Shown one piece after another: positions 1-10,444 of a stretch of 64,000 nucleotides of DNA. Origin of the DNA: Bacillus sp. (in: firmicutes). Lineage in GTDB: Bacteria > Bacillota > Bacilli > Bacillales > Cytobacillaceae. A program made the position numbers and the translations under genes. The stretch is from assembly GCA_011524525.1 (NCBI GenBank), contig WTKE01000025.1:16673-80672 (forward strand), in the 5' to 3' direction. Within the stretch, counting starts at the first letter, position 1; the number at the start of each line of letters is the position of its first letter. A model generated the notes under the pieces. That model saw only the letters and a list, made by a program, of their open reading frames with translations. It searched no databases and had not been told where the DNA came from.

Positions 1-195
1 AAGATGGTCTTGAACATTATTTCTAACTTCCTTTGCTCCAGAAGTCATCGATAAGTTCATATTTGTTCCAGTATCACCATCTGGAACGGGAAACACATTC
101 AGTGCATCCACATATTTTGCATTAGAGGACAAGTGATTCGCTCCTTGTAACACCATTTCAGCGAAACGTTTTCCATCTAAAGATTTAATTGACAC
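1..195 (-). CDS. fakA: DAK/DhaK-type fatty acid kinase FakA/YloV, N-terminal part (gene runs off the window edge)
   Basis: Reverse-complement reading from GTG at 195: [50 protein letters not shown]..., with the [13 protein letters not shown] motif of the DAK family; RBS ggaggaaag upstream; follows yloU. Confidence 0.88.
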   Translation of the reverse strand, partial: MSIKSLDGKRFAEMVLQGANHLSSNAKYVDALNVFPVPDGDTGTNMNLSMTSGAKEVRNNVQDHL

Positions 196-277
196 AAGTC
201 TTTCCTCCTCACTAATGTTCGTCACTACGAACGCACTGCTCGAGGAAACCTAAACTTCCTCGGGCAACGCATTTTAC

Positions 278-640
278 TTACGGGTTCGTGACGCGAACAC
301 CTTGAACGTAAATATTAACTGAGTCTACGGCAAGGCCAACTGTTTTGTCTAAGGTATATTTCACTTTTGATTGTACATTATGTGCAATCTCAGAAATTTT
401 TGTACCATAGCTAACAATTATATACATATCAATATGTACTTCATCATTTTCCTGACGAACAATGACACCTCTAGTAAAGTTCTCTCTTCTTAATATTTCC
501 GTAAGGCCATCTTTTAGTTGATGTTTTGAAGCCATTCCTACTATACCGTAGCAATCAACAGCTGCTCCTCCAGCGATTGTTGCAATTACTTCATTTGAGA
601 TATCAATTTGTCCGAAATTAGTTTTCAGTTCGATGGACAT
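278..640 (-). CDS. yloU: Asp23/Gls24 family envelope stress response protein (YloU)
   Basis: ORF 278..682; likely start at internal Met MSIELKTNFGQIDISNEV (640) preceded by ggggga; Asp23-family sequence and synteny with fakA/rpmB. Confidence 0.88.
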   Translation of the reverse strand: MSIELKTNFGQIDISNEVIATIAGGAAVDCYGIVGMASKHQLKDGLTEILRRENFTRGVIVRQENDEVHIDMYIIVSYGTKISEIAHNVQSKVKYTLDKTVGLAVDSVNIYVQGVRVTNP

Positions 641-957
641 AAATGCTTCCCCCTTTGGAATTTGCTCCTTAACTACAGTCATTTTACTATAAGGACTTCA
701 AATTTAAAAGTCATATTCCCCGCACTTATAATAGAGCCTTAAGATTTTACCTATGTCAAGGAAATTTTCTTGAAACCTTTTGTTAGAACTGTTGCATTCC
801 GAATGGTTGTATGATAAATTATTAAAGTATCTTTTAATGCTTGAAAAACGGAGAATCCGCTATTTTCACATTAAATAAAACTTGAAAGCAATTTTACATT
901 GCATTTTAAAGATGAACAAATAATGCTTCACCTTTGATAGTAAGGAGGGAAATGTAT

Positions 958-1146
958 ATGCCACGTAAATGTGTTGTAACTGGTAAAGGAACTCGTTCAG
1001 GTAACGCACGTTCTCATGCTATGAACGCTAACAAGCGTACTTGGGGTGCTAACCTTCAAAAGGTACGTATTCTTGTAGATGGAAAGCCAAAGCGTGTTTG
1101 GGTTTCTGCAAGAGCACTTAAATCAGGTAAAGTTGAACGCGTATAA
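958..1146 (+). CDS. rpmB: 50S ribosomal protein L28
   Basis: [65 protein letters not shown] aaggaggg before ATG at 958 (ORF-track start 934 is too early). Confidence 0.97.
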   Translation: MPRKCVVTGKGTRSGNARSHAMNANKRTWGANLQKVRILVDGKPKRVWVSARALKSGKVERV

Positions 1147-1152
1147 TGTGTA

Positions 1153-1179
1153 AAGAGTATCCACTTGGATGCTCTTTTT
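1153..1179 (+). terminator. Intrinsic terminator of rpmB
   Basis: AAGAGTATCC-actt-GGATGCTCTTTTTC: 9-bp stem with one G-T wobble, followed by T-run. Confidence 0.75.
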
Positions 1180-1240
1180 CATTTTCCTTTTAAAACTAGC
1201 CTTCCCATTAACCCTTGGAAATAGACTTTTAAATATTCAC

Positions 1241-1278
1241 AAAAAAATACACCGATGCGAATCTCTTACATCGGTGTA
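1241..1278 (-). terminator. Intrinsic terminator downstream of spoVM
   Basis: Perfect 10-bp inverted repeat TACACCGATG...CATCGGTGTA; minus-strand transcript ends in TTTTTTT (1241-1247). Confidence 0.8.
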
Positions 1279-1332
1279 CATTGGTTTTTAAGGTTGTCTT
1301 TCTTGAAACCGTGTTACAAATACCACTTTGGT

Positions 1333-1413
1333 TTAGCCCTTTTTAAACGTACCCAGCATCGCGCGGACAATGCCGCCTAAAAATTTCGGCAATTTAATCG
1401 TGTAAAATCTCAT
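1333..1413 (-). CDS. spoVM: Stage V sporulation protein SpoVM (26 aa amphipathic peptide)
   Basis: Reverse complement translates to MRFYTIKLPKFLGGIVRAMLGTFKKG*, nearly identical to B. subtilis SpoVM; RBS gaggaggg; missed by the ORF track because of length. Confidence 0.97.
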   Translation of the reverse strand: MRFYTIKLPKFLGGIVRAMLGTFKKG

Positions 1414-1506
1414 AATGTCCCTCCTCACCATCTCACGCATGAACAAGTTTCAGAATTCTCATTATCATATTCAAAATATAAAGATAAGTACTCAATATAA
1501 GGAAGT

Positions 1507-2145
1507 TTAATCGCGACTCCTTATCACCATTAATATGCCTTCCGAAAAAGATATAGTACCAATATCAGAAATTAGTTCATTGCTAATACATAGAGTGGAA
1601 TGAATCGGAATATGGCGAAGCGTTAACGGATACTTAAAACCAATAAGGGTTAACCCCTCAACTTCTCCATGAAAAGGAATAAAAGAAATATAGGTGTATT
1701 CATCATCTTTTTCTATTGTATGTGTGCCTGCTTGTATTAATGAAATGATATTTTGACGATCAATGATTTCAATCGAGACTGATTTTTGTGTATTCATTGG
1801 TTTAAAAAGCAGTTGTATATTTGCAAAAAAATGATCCAGCCTTCCACCCGTAGCACCAAAGATTCGAATTTTTTCTGGGGCCTGTTTCATTGCCCATGAA
1901 ATCGCGATTTCCATATCCGTTTCATCTTTTTCTGGTGGAAATGTAAGTAACTCCTCAACATGTTTCTTTATAAACACCAGCTCTTCTTCCACCACGGAAT
2001 CAAAATCACCAAAGGCTTTATCAACAGTAATCCCTTCATTTATTAGGGTTAGAACTCCACGATCCACACCTACCCACTCTCCACTATATGAGTGAAGTGA
2101 AGGGATATAATCTTTTGGGCCACCTGCTAAAATATTGATCTCCAT
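1507..2145 (-). CDS. thiN: Thiamine pyrophosphokinase
   Basis: GGxxxxD..DRG...GDFDS...D.TD motifs of thiamine pyrophosphokinase; synteny rpe-thiN-spoVM. Confidence 0.9.
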   Translation of the reverse strand: MEINILAGGPKDYIPSLHSYSGEWVGVDRGVLTLINEGITVDKAFGDFDSVVEEELVFIKKHVEELLTFPPEKDETDMEIAISWAMKQAPEKIRIFGATGGRLDHFFANIQLLFKPMNTQKSVSIEIIDRQNIISLIQAGTHTIEKDDEYTYISFIPFHGEVEGLTLIGFKYPLTLRHIPIHSTLCISNELISDIGTISFSEGILMVIRSRD

Positions 2146-2172
2146 ATTGGATCCTCCTTGTAATCAAGGAAA

Positions 2173-2196
2173 GGCTAGCTTCTAAAAAAGCTAGCC
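2173..2196 (-). terminator. Hairpin terminator between rpe and thiN
   Basis: GGCTAGCT-tctaaaaa-AGCTAGCC; minus-strand side followed by TTTCCTT. Confidence 0.5.
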
Positions 2197-2203
2197 ACCA
2201 TTC

Positions 2204-2848
2204 TTATCCTCTAATTTTTTCTATCGCTTTTTTTCTATCTCTTTCGTTGTATATAGCCGATCCAGCCACGAGAACATTCGCACCAGCTTCTACACACTTC
2301 CTTGCCGTTTCCTCGTTCACTCCACCATCTACTTCAATTTCAACGGATAACCCTTTTTTATCTACCAGTTCTTTTACCTGTCTAATTTTCGGTAGCACTT
2401 GCTCAATAAATTTTTGCCCTCCAAAACCAGGATTAACCGTCATTAAAAGAACCATATCAATATCATCAATCACATGCTCAATGGTTTGAACAGGTGTTGC
2501 AGGATTTAGAACAACCCCCGCTTTGACTCCAAATGATTTAATATAGTGGATGGTCCGATGTAGATGCTTACAAGCTTCTACATGAACAGTAAGATAATCG
2601 GCTCCTGCATTAGCAAATACCTCAATATACTGATCCGGATTTTCGATCATTAAATGCACATCAAGCGGAAGTTTCGTGATTGGACGAATCGCTTCTACAA
2701 TCAGGGGACCAATCGTAATATTGGGTACAAAATGACCATCCATGACATCCACATGGATATAGTCTGCTCCCCCTCGTTCTACATCTTTAATTTCTTCTCC
2801 CAGTTTTGAAAAATCAGCTGATAGTATGGAAGGCGCAATTTTCACCAT
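2204..2848 (-). CDS. rpe: Ribulose-phosphate 3-epimerase
   Basis: MVKIAPSILSADFSKLGEEI..., VDVMDGHFVPNITIGP, VNPGFGGQKFI, VDGGVN motifs. Confidence 0.97.
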   Translation of the reverse strand: MVKIAPSILSADFSKLGEEIKDVERGGADYIHVDVMDGHFVPNITIGPLIVEAIRPITKLPLDVHLMIENPDQYIEVFANAGADYLTVHVEACKHLHRTIHYIKSFGVKAGVVLNPATPVQTIEHVIDDIDMVLLMTVNPGFGGQKFIEQVLPKIRQVKELVDKKGLSVEIEVDGGVNEETARKCVEAGANVLVAGSAIYNERDRKKAIEKIRG

Positions 2849-2850
2849 AA

Positions 2851-3735
2851 TTAATACCTCGGCTTTCTCTCTTTAATTTCTTGTACAAAAAGCTCATAAT
2901 GCTCATATCGATACTCAGGAAGCTTCCCAGTATTCACCGCTTCCTTTACCGCACATTTTGGTTCCTTTAAGTGAATACATCCGCGAAATTTACAGTCTTC
3001 ACTTAACTTTTCAATATCAGGGAAGCAATAGTTTAAGTCCTCTACCTCTATATCCGTGAATTCCAGCGAACTGAAACCAGGAGTATCTGCGACTAACCCT
3101 TCCCCAATCTTAATTAGTTCCACATGTCTTGTTGTATGTTTTCCTCGGCCTAAATGGGAGGATATATCGTTTGTTTTTAATTCTAGGTCTGGTCGTATCG
3201 CATTTAAAAGCGATGACTTTCCTACACCTGACTGCCCAGCGAATACGGATATAACTCCTTTTAAATGTGGAAGCAACTGCTCTAACCCGTCCTCTGTTTC
3301 TGATGAGGTTAAAATTACTTCATAACCAGCATTCATATATTGATCACGATAGATTTCAATCTTTTTTCTATCATCATCACTTGTTAAATCCATTTTCGTT
3401 ACACAAATAATTGGCTTGATCCGATTAAATTCAACTAGAACAAGAAACCGATCGAGCAAGGAGGTACTAAAATCAGGCTCAACAGCCGAAAAAACCAATA
3501 TCGCCTGATCAACATTAGAAATCGGTGGTCTTACTAATTCGTTTTTCCGATCCTTTACCTCTAAAATATAGCCCTCAGATTCATTTTCAGCCTGAAAAAC
3601 AACTTCATCACCTACAAGAGGGGTTACTTTATTTAAGCGAAATACCCCTCTACCTCTACACTGAATCACTTGATTATCATCTGAGAGAACATAATAGAAA
3701 CCACTTAACGCTTTAATAATTTTGCCTTCTGGCAT
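2851..3735 (-). CDS. rsgA: Ribosome small subunit-dependent GTPase RsgA (CpgA/YloQ)
   Basis: Circularly permuted GTPase motifs (TKMD, GQSGVGKSSLLN, DTPGFSS) and C-terminal Cys/His zinc motif CKFRGCIHLKEPKC. Confidence 0.96.
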   Translation of the reverse strand: MPEGKIIKALSGFYYVLSDDNQVIQCRGRGVFRLNKVTPLVGDEVVFQAENESEGYILEVKDRKNELVRPPISNVDQAILVFSAVEPDFSTSLLDRFLVLVEFNRIKPIICVTKMDLTSDDDRKKIEIYRDQYMNAGYEVILTSSETEDGLEQLLPHLKGVISVFAGQSGVGKSSLLNAIRPDLELKTNDISSHLGRGKHTTRHVELIKIGEGLVADTPGFSSLEFTDIEVEDLNYCFPDIEKLSEDCKFRGCIHLKEPKCAVKEAVNTGKLPEYRYEHYELFVQEIKERKPRY

Positions 3736-3783
3736 ACATACACTCCTTTAACAGAATGTGAACGATTAGTTCCTAAACCTATT

Positions 3784-5751
3784 TTAATTTGTTGGGTATG
3801 GTACCGATTGTTCATCGATAACATCACCGTCCCTTTGGACTCTGTATGCGCCCTGTTCATTAGGAGCAATAATTAACTGTATAGTCCGAGTCTCAGTTTG
3901 TGTAATTTCAAAGGTTTGCACCGGTTCTGATATATTGTGATCCATATCCTCTATATAAATTTGGACAACTTGCGGAGTCCCTTCCACTAAAGGTTCATAA
4001 GGAATGGTAATTTCCTTTTGTACGGTTTTAGGAATCGCTTCTTTTCCTTTAGAAAGTACTACGGTCACTGTAGACCCTTTTTGTACATCTGTACCTGCAG
4101 AAGGCTTTTGCGAGATCACTAATCCTTCCGCCACCGTATCGCTATATTGGCCTTCACTTGCGATCTGTACATTTAACCCAGAGGAATGTGCGTACTCTTG
4201 GATTCCTTTTTCATTATAACCTGAAAGATCCTTTAGTTTTATTAGCTGTGGCCCCTTACTAACGGTAAATTCCAGTTCCGTTTCCGCCGGAATAATTTCT
4301 TCACCGCTAGATGGATTCTGCGAGATGATTTGTCCTACTGGGGCAGAATCATCGTTAACTTCCTTTTTGGTGATGTCTTTAAAGCCCCTTGCTTCTAACA
4401 AATCAATTACATCATCATATTGACGTCCGGTATAGTCAAGCACTGTCCATTTTTCTTTACCAATACTTAAATAAAGATCCACTTCCTGCCCTTCTTTTAC
4501 TGTTTTCCCTTCTTTAGGGTTTGTTTTTATGATGAGTCCTTCTTCTACTTCTTCATCAGTAACTTCAATTGTGTCACCAATTTTCAATCCTTGCTCCTGA
4601 AGGATTTCCATTGCTTCATCTAACTCTGTTCCAGAAACATCAGGAACAAGCACGTCTTTGGGCCCTAATAATTTAGGTAGAACCGTTACAGTTAAAATGG
4701 AAAGGATAAGCAATAAGAGAAAGATAGATACGAGCACAATAGGCCATTTTCTCTTCTTTTTCTTCTTCTTTTTATCTCCGTCTTTGTCAGTTGTCTCTTG
4801 AAGAACAGGATGCTCTTTACTATGTACGAGTGTCTCATCAGATGTCAGGTACTGATCAGCGGTAATAACCGGAATGGCTTTTGTTGCATCATCATCTATC
4901 GGAAGAGCAAATTTTGGCTCGTCGATTCGATCAGGATCAAGTGCTGTTACTAAATCCATCTCCATATCTTCAACACTATCATATCGATGAAAAGGATCTT
5001 TTGCCGTTGCTTTTAAAACGATATTTTCCACACTTTGTGGGATTTTTGGATTCCATCTTCTTAACGAAGGTGTTTCTGATTGTAGGTGTTTTAATGCAAT
5101 AGAGACGGCTGATTCACCTGAAAATGGAAGCCTTCCTGTTAATAGTTCAAACATGACAATTCCAAGAGAATAGATATCCGATTTTCGGTTAGCCATTCCA
5201 CCTCTTGCTTGTTCTGGAGATAAGTAATGGACAGACCCAAGCACTGAGTTTGTTTGTGTTATACTTGTCGCACTCATAGCCATAGCAATACCAAAATCCG
5301 TAATTTTCACATTTCCCTCACGATCAATTAAAATATTATGTGGTTTAATATCTCTATGAATAATGTGATTTTGATGAGCATGTGAAATAGCGGAGGTTAA
5401 CTGTTTCATAATATCAATGGCATCCGCTACATGTAATGATAGCTGCTGCTGTATGTATTGTTTGAGAGTTTGCCCCTCCACATACTCCATAACAATATAA
5501 TAGATAGAATCTTCTTCTCCAACATCGTATATACTAACAATATTCGGATGAGCCAAGCTCGTTGCGGATTGTGCTTCTCGGTGAAAGCGACGAATAAATT
5601 CCTCGTCATTCGAAAAATCAAGCCTCAGTACCTTAACAGCCACGTCTCGATCTAAAATCATATCATGTGCAAGATAAACATTGGCCATTCCGCCGCCGCC
5701 AATCATCTCAAGCACTTTGTAGCGGCCGCTTAAACGCTTACCGATTAGCAT
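3784..5751 (-). CDS. prkC: Ser/Thr protein kinase PrkC with three PASTA repeats
   Basis: Kinase motifs (GGGGMANVYLA, HRDIKPHNIL, DFGIA), TM segment after KKKKKKKRK, three PASTA repeats; start MLIGKRLSGRY overlaps the prpC stop (ATGCTAA). Confidence 0.96.
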   Translation of the reverse strand: MLIGKRLSGRYKVLEMIGGGGMANVYLAHDMILDRDVAVKVLRLDFSNDEEFIRRFHREAQSATSLAHPNIVSIYDVGEEDSIYYIVMEYVEGQTLKQYIQQQLSLHVADAIDIMKQLTSAISHAHQNHIIHRDIKPHNILIDREGNVKITDFGIAMAMSATSITQTNSVLGSVHYLSPEQARGGMANRKSDIYSLGIVMFELLTGRLPFSGESAVSIALKHLQSETPSLRRWNPKIPQSVENIVLKATAKDPFHRYDSVEDMEMDLVTALDPDRIDEPKFALPIDDDATKAIPVITADQYLTSDETLVHSKEHPVLQETTDKDGDKKKKKKKRKWPIVLVSIFLLLLILSILTVTVLPKLLGPKDVLVPDVSGTELDEAMEILQEQGLKIGDTIEVTDEEVEEGLIIKTNPKEGKTVKEGQEVDLYLSIGKEKWTVLDYTGRQYDDVIDLLEARGFKDITKKEVNDDSAPVGQIISQNPSSGEEIIPAETELEFTVSKGPQLIKLKDLSGYNEKGIQEYAHSSGLNVQIASEGQYSDTVAEGLVISQKPSAGTDVQKGSTVTVVLSKGKEAIPKTVQKEITIPYEPLVEGTPQVVQIYIEDMDHNISEPVQTFEITQTETRTIQLIIAPNEQGAYRVQRDGDVIDEQSVPYPTN

Positions 5752-6506
5752 GTATTCCCACCCCAATCATCGCCAACGTCAAATTGTAAAATGACCAAGG
5801 TAATATTATCCTCACCACCATGCTCATTTGCAAGGTTGATAAGAGTGGATGCCTTTTCCTCTAAATTTTCAGCATTTTTTAAAACACTAACCATTTCATC
5901 AGACGAAACTTTATTAGATAAACCATCAGAGCATAAAAGGAGAACATCTCCTTCTTCAAACATGATGGTACGAATATCCATTTTTATATCTTGCTCCGTT
6001 CCAAGAGCACGTAAAATAACATTTTTACGCGGATGATGTTCTGCATCCTCTCTTGAAATTTGTCCCGTTCTAACAAGTTCATTTACGAGAGTATGATCTT
6101 CTGTTAACTGCTGAAAACCTGAATCATTTAAAATATAGCAGCGACTATCACCAATATTCAGAACAGTTGAAAATAATGGCGTAACAATGGCAGCAACGAC
6201 TGTTGTTCCCATCCCTTCACACTCGGCATGTTGCTGTGAATGCTGGAATACTACTTGATTGATATGAGGAATACTGTTTCTTAACCAGTCCTCTGCATGA
6301 GAGGCCGTTTCAATTCCACTTGAATCTTTCCACATCTCTTCTAAATGCTTGATCGCCATGGAACTGGCGACATCTCCTGCTCGATGTCCACCCATTCCAT
6401 CTGCAACCACACATAGATGCTGCCCGTCACGGTTGATAAAGATTCCTCCACTGTCCTCATTATGCTGGCGAATCCGACCTCGGTCCGTTCTAAATACTGC
6501 TTTCAC
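5745..6506 (-). CDS. prpC: PP2C-family protein phosphatase PrpC
   Basis: RGRIRQHNEDS, VADGMGGHRAGDVAS, NIGDSRCY, LLCSDGLS, DNITLV motifs of the PP2C family; adjacent to prkC. Confidence 0.95.
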   Translation of the reverse strand: MKAVFRTDRGRIRQHNEDSGGIFINRDGQHLCVVADGMGGHRAGDVASSMAIKHLEEMWKDSSGIETASHAEDWLRNSIPHINQVVFQHSQQHAECEGMGTTVVAAIVTPLFSTVLNIGDSRCYILNDSGFQQLTEDHTLVNELVRTGQISREDAEHHPRKNVILRALGTEQDIKMDIRTIMFEEGDVLLLCSDGLSNKVSSDEMVSVLKNAENLEEKASTLINLANEHGGEDNITLVILQFDVGDDWGGNTC

Positions 6507-6512
6507 CTATTG

Positions 6513-7598
6513 TCACCTCGTCTCTTCTTTTCGTTCCTTTGCACGAAGTTGTCCACATGCTGCATCAATATCATGACCGTGCTCTCTTCTAATCGTTACG
6601 TTTACTCCATGATTTTTTAACGTTTTTTCAAATGCAAAAATTTGATCTTTAGGTGTTCGGACATAATCTCTTTCTGGTACATAGTTTACCGGAATTAGGT
6701 TTACGTGACATTTAACACCCTTAATGAGCTTCGCTAGTTCTTCGGCATGTTCAACTTGGTCATTTACTCCCCCAAATAGCCCATACTCAAAACTCACTCG
6801 TCTTCCAGTCTTCTCGATATAATAACGTACTGCATCCATTAAATCAGGGAGCTTATACGCACGGTTAATGGGCATTAACCGGCTACGAATTTCCGTATTT
6901 GGTGCATGAAGTGAAATCGCAAAGTTGATTTGCATATTCTCATCAGCAAACTGATAAATCTTTGGAATAATTCCACTTGTCGAAACCGTAATATGTCGAG
7001 CTCCTATGTTCAATCCTTTATCATGATTGATAATTTTTAAAAATGAGAGCATATCATTGTAATTGTCAAAAGGCTCTCCGATTCCCATTATAACAACGGA
7101 GCTTACTCTTTCATCTGTTTCATCTAAAGCTTGCTGTACCTTCACTACTTGAGCGACGATTTCCCCTGCTTCTAGATTTCGTTTTAGTCCACCTAAAGTT
7201 GATGCACAGAAAGTACATCCAATTCGGCAGCCGACCTGTGTCGTTACACACACCGAATTCCCATATTCATGCCTCATCAGCACTGTTTCAATGGAGTAAC
7301 CATCATGTAGTTCAAATAGGAACTTAATCGTCCCATCTGATGATTGCTGTTGAATAAGCGTATTGAGTGTGGTTAGAGAATAATGCTCTTCTAACGTTTC
7401 ACGTAAAGTTTTTGAGAGATTAGACATATCCTCAAAACTTGTTACTCTTTTTTTGTATAACCAATCAAAGATTTGCTCAGCACGAAATGCCTTTTCATTA
7501 TGTTCTACTAACCATGCTTTTAAATCGTGTAATTCTATAGAGTAAATGGATGGCTTTTGCACGGATGTTTGTTCTTTTTCAATAGTTGTCTGTTCCAT
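6513..7598 (-). CDS. rlmN: 23S rRNA/tRNA (adenine-C2) methyltransferase, radical SAM
   Basis: [11 protein letters not shown] radical SAM motif, [17 protein letters not shown]. Confidence 0.96.
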   Translation of the reverse strand: MEQTTIEKEQTSVQKPSIYSIELHDLKAWLVEHNEKAFRAEQIFDWLYKKRVTSFEDMSNLSKTLRETLEEHYSLTTLNTLIQQQSSDGTIKFLFELHDGYSIETVLMRHEYGNSVCVTTQVGCRIGCTFCASTLGGLKRNLEAGEIVAQVVKVQQALDETDERVSSVVIMGIGEPFDNYNDMLSFLKIINHDKGLNIGARHITVSTSGIIPKIYQFADENMQINFAISLHAPNTEIRSRLMPINRAYKLPDLMDAVRYYIEKTGRRVSFEYGLFGGVNDQVEHAEELAKLIKGVKCHVNLIPVNYVPERDYVRTPKDQIFAFEKTLKNHGVNVTIRREHGHDIDAACGQLRAKERKEETR

Positions 7599-7602
7599 TT
7601 CT

Positions 7603-8949
7603 TTACACCTTCTTCCTTAAACTTGCAATATAAAATCCATCTGAACCAAAATCTTGAGGGAAAATCTGAAGCTGAAAGTCCTTCATCAGTGGCTGAATGG
7701 CCATAGGCATCCTCTCCATAACTGAAAGGTCTCCTTCAAAGTCTGTATGCTTTTGTAAAAACGCTGCCACTACCTCTTCATTTTCAGAGCGGTCGATTGT
7801 ACATGTGCTGTAGACCAACGTTCCACCCGGCTTTAACAGTGGAGTAACAGAATCTAATAACTGTAACTGAATACTCTGAAGACGATTTAAATCTTCTTCT
7901 TTTTTTGTGTATTTCATATCTGGCTTTCTTCTCATTACACCCAAACCAGAGCAAGGGGCATCAAGTAAAATTCGATCGAACACGCTACCCTCAAACTCTT
8001 CTTGCACTTTACGACTATCCATAGCTTTAGTCTCTATATTTTTCAATCCAAGTCGTTCAGCATTTTCATTAATCAACTTTACTTTATACTCATGAAGATC
8101 TAATGAGATAACTTGTCCTGTTTCATCTAGCTTTTCAGCGATATGAGTCGACTTTCCACCAGGAGCTGCGCACGCATCTAAAATCGTTTCATTTTGTTCG
8201 ATCCCTAATGCATATGCTACAAGCATGGAGCTTTCATCCTGAATCGTAATCAAACCTTCTTTGAAACTTTCTGAATGAGCAAGATTTCCTTTTAAACATT
8301 TTATTGCTTCAGGAACAACTACACTTTCCTCAACTTGAAAACCTTCATCTGAAAGCCTTTTAATACAAGCTTCTCTGGTGATTTTATTTGTATTAATGCG
8401 CGCTGTTTGCATTGGTGCAGTTAAATTGATTTCACACATCTCTTTTGCTTTATTATACCCAAATTGCTCGGTCCATCTTCTTACAAGCCAAGTAGGATGA
8501 CTCGTTTCTATGGACAATCGCTCGACTTCATCCTTAATCTCATTTATATCTCTTATGCCTTCACGTTGCAAAGAGCGGAGAACACCATTAACCATCCCAG
8601 ATATCCCTTTATGACCCCTCTTTTTAGCAATTTCCACTGCCTCATGAATAGCAGCACGGTCAGGTATTTTATCTAAATAAAGCATTTGATATAAGGTCAT
8701 TCTTAGTAGCTGTTTTACCCAGTTTTCAAGTTTTTTAGGATTTTTTACAAATGGCTCTAAGTAATAATCAAGAGTCATTTTTCTTTGTAACGTTCCGTAT
8801 GTTAATTCTGTTAACAATCCAATATCCTTCGTTGCAATTCGATTCTTTTTAATCACATGGTTTAAAAGTAGATTGCTATATGATTGATTTTTTTCGATTT
8901 GCTCCAGAATGTTTACAACACTTTCTCGAACATTTGATTTATCTGTCAT
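7603..8949 (-). CDS. rsmB: 16S rRNA (cytosine-C5) methyltransferase RsmB (Sun family)
   Basis: N-terminal NusB-like domain; [36 protein letters not shown] motifs. Confidence 0.95.
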   Translation of the reverse strand: MTDKSNVRESVVNILEQIEKNQSYSNLLLNHVIKKNRIATKDIGLLTELTYGTLQRKMTLDYYLEPFVKNPKKLENWVKQLLRMTLYQMLYLDKIPDRAAIHEAVEIAKKRGHKGISGMVNGVLRSLQREGIRDINEIKDEVERLSIETSHPTWLVRRWTEQFGYNKAKEMCEINLTAPMQTARINTNKITREACIKRLSDEGFQVEESVVVPEAIKCLKGNLAHSESFKEGLITIQDESSMLVAYALGIEQNETILDACAAPGGKSTHIAEKLDETGQVISLDLHEYKVKLINENAERLGLKNIETKAMDSRKVQEEFEGSVFDRILLDAPCSGLGVMRRKPDMKYTKKEEDLNRLQSIQLQLLDSVTPLLKPGGTLVYSTCTIDRSENEEVVAAFLQKHTDFEGDLSVMERMPMAIQPLMKDFQLQIFPQDFGSDGFYIASLRKKV

Positions 8950-9896
8950 TCGTTAACTCCTATACGATCTCCAACCTTTAAAAACGAACCTGCCCCACGT
9001 AAAAATTGATCGGCTGTCATTTTCTTTTTACCAGAAGGCTGGAGCTCAAGCACTTTGATCGCTGTATCATTGCCAGTTGCAACAACAAAACCATCTTCTT
9101 CAATCACAATAATTTCTCCTGGATCTGCCTTTTTCCCTGCCTTTACTTTCGTCGCCCACCATAGTTTCAGCACTGAATCTGAAAGGTGGGTGTAAGCAAC
9201 TGGCCATGGGTTCATGCCCCTGATATGGTTGTAAATCTCTTCACCTGTTTTAGACCAAATAATTCTTTCTTCCTCGCGCTTTATATTATACGCAAATGTT
9301 GCTTCTTTCTCATTTTGGGGAATTGGTTCTAGCTCCCCTTTAATCAGCCTTGGCAATGTGTCTAACAATAATTTAGAACCAGCCTCACTAAGCTTATCAT
9401 GCAAAGAACCAACCGTATCTGTTTCTGTAATTTCTACTTCTACTTGCGTTAATATATCACCTGCATCAAGCTTTTCTGCCATATACATGATCGTAATTCC
9501 GGTTTTCTCTTTTCCTTGAATAATGGAGTAATGTATGGGAGCCCCTCCACGCAATTCTGGTAACAGCGAGGCATGAACATTAATGCATCCGAGCGGTGGC
9601 GCATCTAAGAGTTCCTTCGGTAATATTTGACCAAACGCTGCCGTTACGACTAAGTCAGGCTTTAAGCTTAAAACTTGATCCAAGTCCTCTCTTACGCGGA
9701 TTTTTTCCGGTTGAAGAACCCGAATACCATGTTTTTCCGCTTCTACTTTCACCGGAGGTGGAGTGAGTACTCTTTTTCTTCCAACTGGGCGATCCGGTTG
9801 TGTCACTACACCGATCACTTCATAACCAGCTTCTATTACGCTTCTTAATACGGGAACAGAAAAATCAGGAGTACCCATAAATACTATTTTTGTCAT
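8946..9896 (-). CDS. fmt: Methionyl-tRNA formyltransferase
   Basis: [18 protein letters not shown]..., [18 protein letters not shown]. Confidence 0.97.
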   Translation of the reverse strand: MTKIVFMGTPDFSVPVLRSVIEAGYEVIGVVTQPDRPVGRKRVLTPPPVKVEAEKHGIRVLQPEKIRVREDLDQVLSLKPDLVVTAAFGQILPKELLDAPPLGCINVHASLLPELRGGAPIHYSIIQGKEKTGITIMYMAEKLDAGDILTQVEVEITETDTVGSLHDKLSEAGSKLLLDTLPRLIKGELEPIPQNEKEATFAYNIKREEERIIWSKTGEEIYNHIRGMNPWPVAYTHLSDSVLKLWWATKVKAGKKADPGEIIVIEEDGFVVATGNDTAIKVLELQPSGKKKMTADQFLRGAGSFLKVGDRIGVNE

Positions 9897-10378
9897 TCGC
9901 TTTCGACTCCCTCTAACTCTTCTTCAGTTAAATACCTTGTGACTTTGGATGTAAATAGAATGCCATGCAGATGATCGATTTCATGAAGAATCGCACGTGC
10001 TAAAAAATCTTCTGCTTCGATCACAAACGCTTTTCCTTTTCGGTCTCTAGCTTTCACCTTTACAAAGTACGGTCTTGATACCTCTCCGTAAACTCCCGGG
10101 AAACTAAGACAACCTTCCGGACCTGTTTGTTCGCCGGACACTTCTAATATTTCAGGGTTAATGAGTTCAATCGTCCCCGACTCATCGTCTATATCAACGA
10201 TGGCAATTTGTCTTGCTAAGCCAATTTGAGGAGCTGCAAGACCTACCCCATCGAATTCAATCATCGTATCGTACATATCATTTAGTAGCTTTTCTAGTTT
10301 TTTATCAAATACCGTTACCCTCTCACATTCTTGCTCAAGTACCTCTGCAGGATGAGTAACTAGCTTCTTTACCGTCAA
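9893..10378 (-). CDS. def: Peptide deformylase
   Basis: [26 protein letters not shown] motifs. Start re-called to TTG at 10378 ([15 protein letters not shown]) preceded by ggagga; the longer ORF to 10444 adds a non-family N-terminus. Confidence 0.92.
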   Translation of the reverse strand: MTVKKLVTHPAEVLEQECERVTVFDKKLEKLLNDMYDTMIEFDGVGLAAPQIGLARQIAIVDIDDESGTIELINPEILEVSGEQTGPEGCLSFPGVYGEVSRPYFVKVKARDRKGKAFVIEAEDFLARAILHEIDHLHGILFTSKVTRYLTEEELEGVESE

Positions 10379-10444
10379 AATACTTCCTCCGATTTTTTCA
10401 TATTTATCACTATTCTCTACGAAAACAACCCGCTTCATAACCAA

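Noticed and set aside
2247-2489. Plus-strand ORFs antisense to rpe, rsgA, prkC, carB, ileS and others in the ORF track
   Set aside because: They lie opposite strongly conserved genes, have low-complexity Ser/Thr/Phe-rich translations and lack RBS; shadow ORFs of the coding strand.
4765-4800. A-rich lysine run (KKKKKKKRK) in prkC as a frameshift site
   Set aside because: Normal juxtamembrane basic segment before a TM helix; no alternative-frame product is evident.
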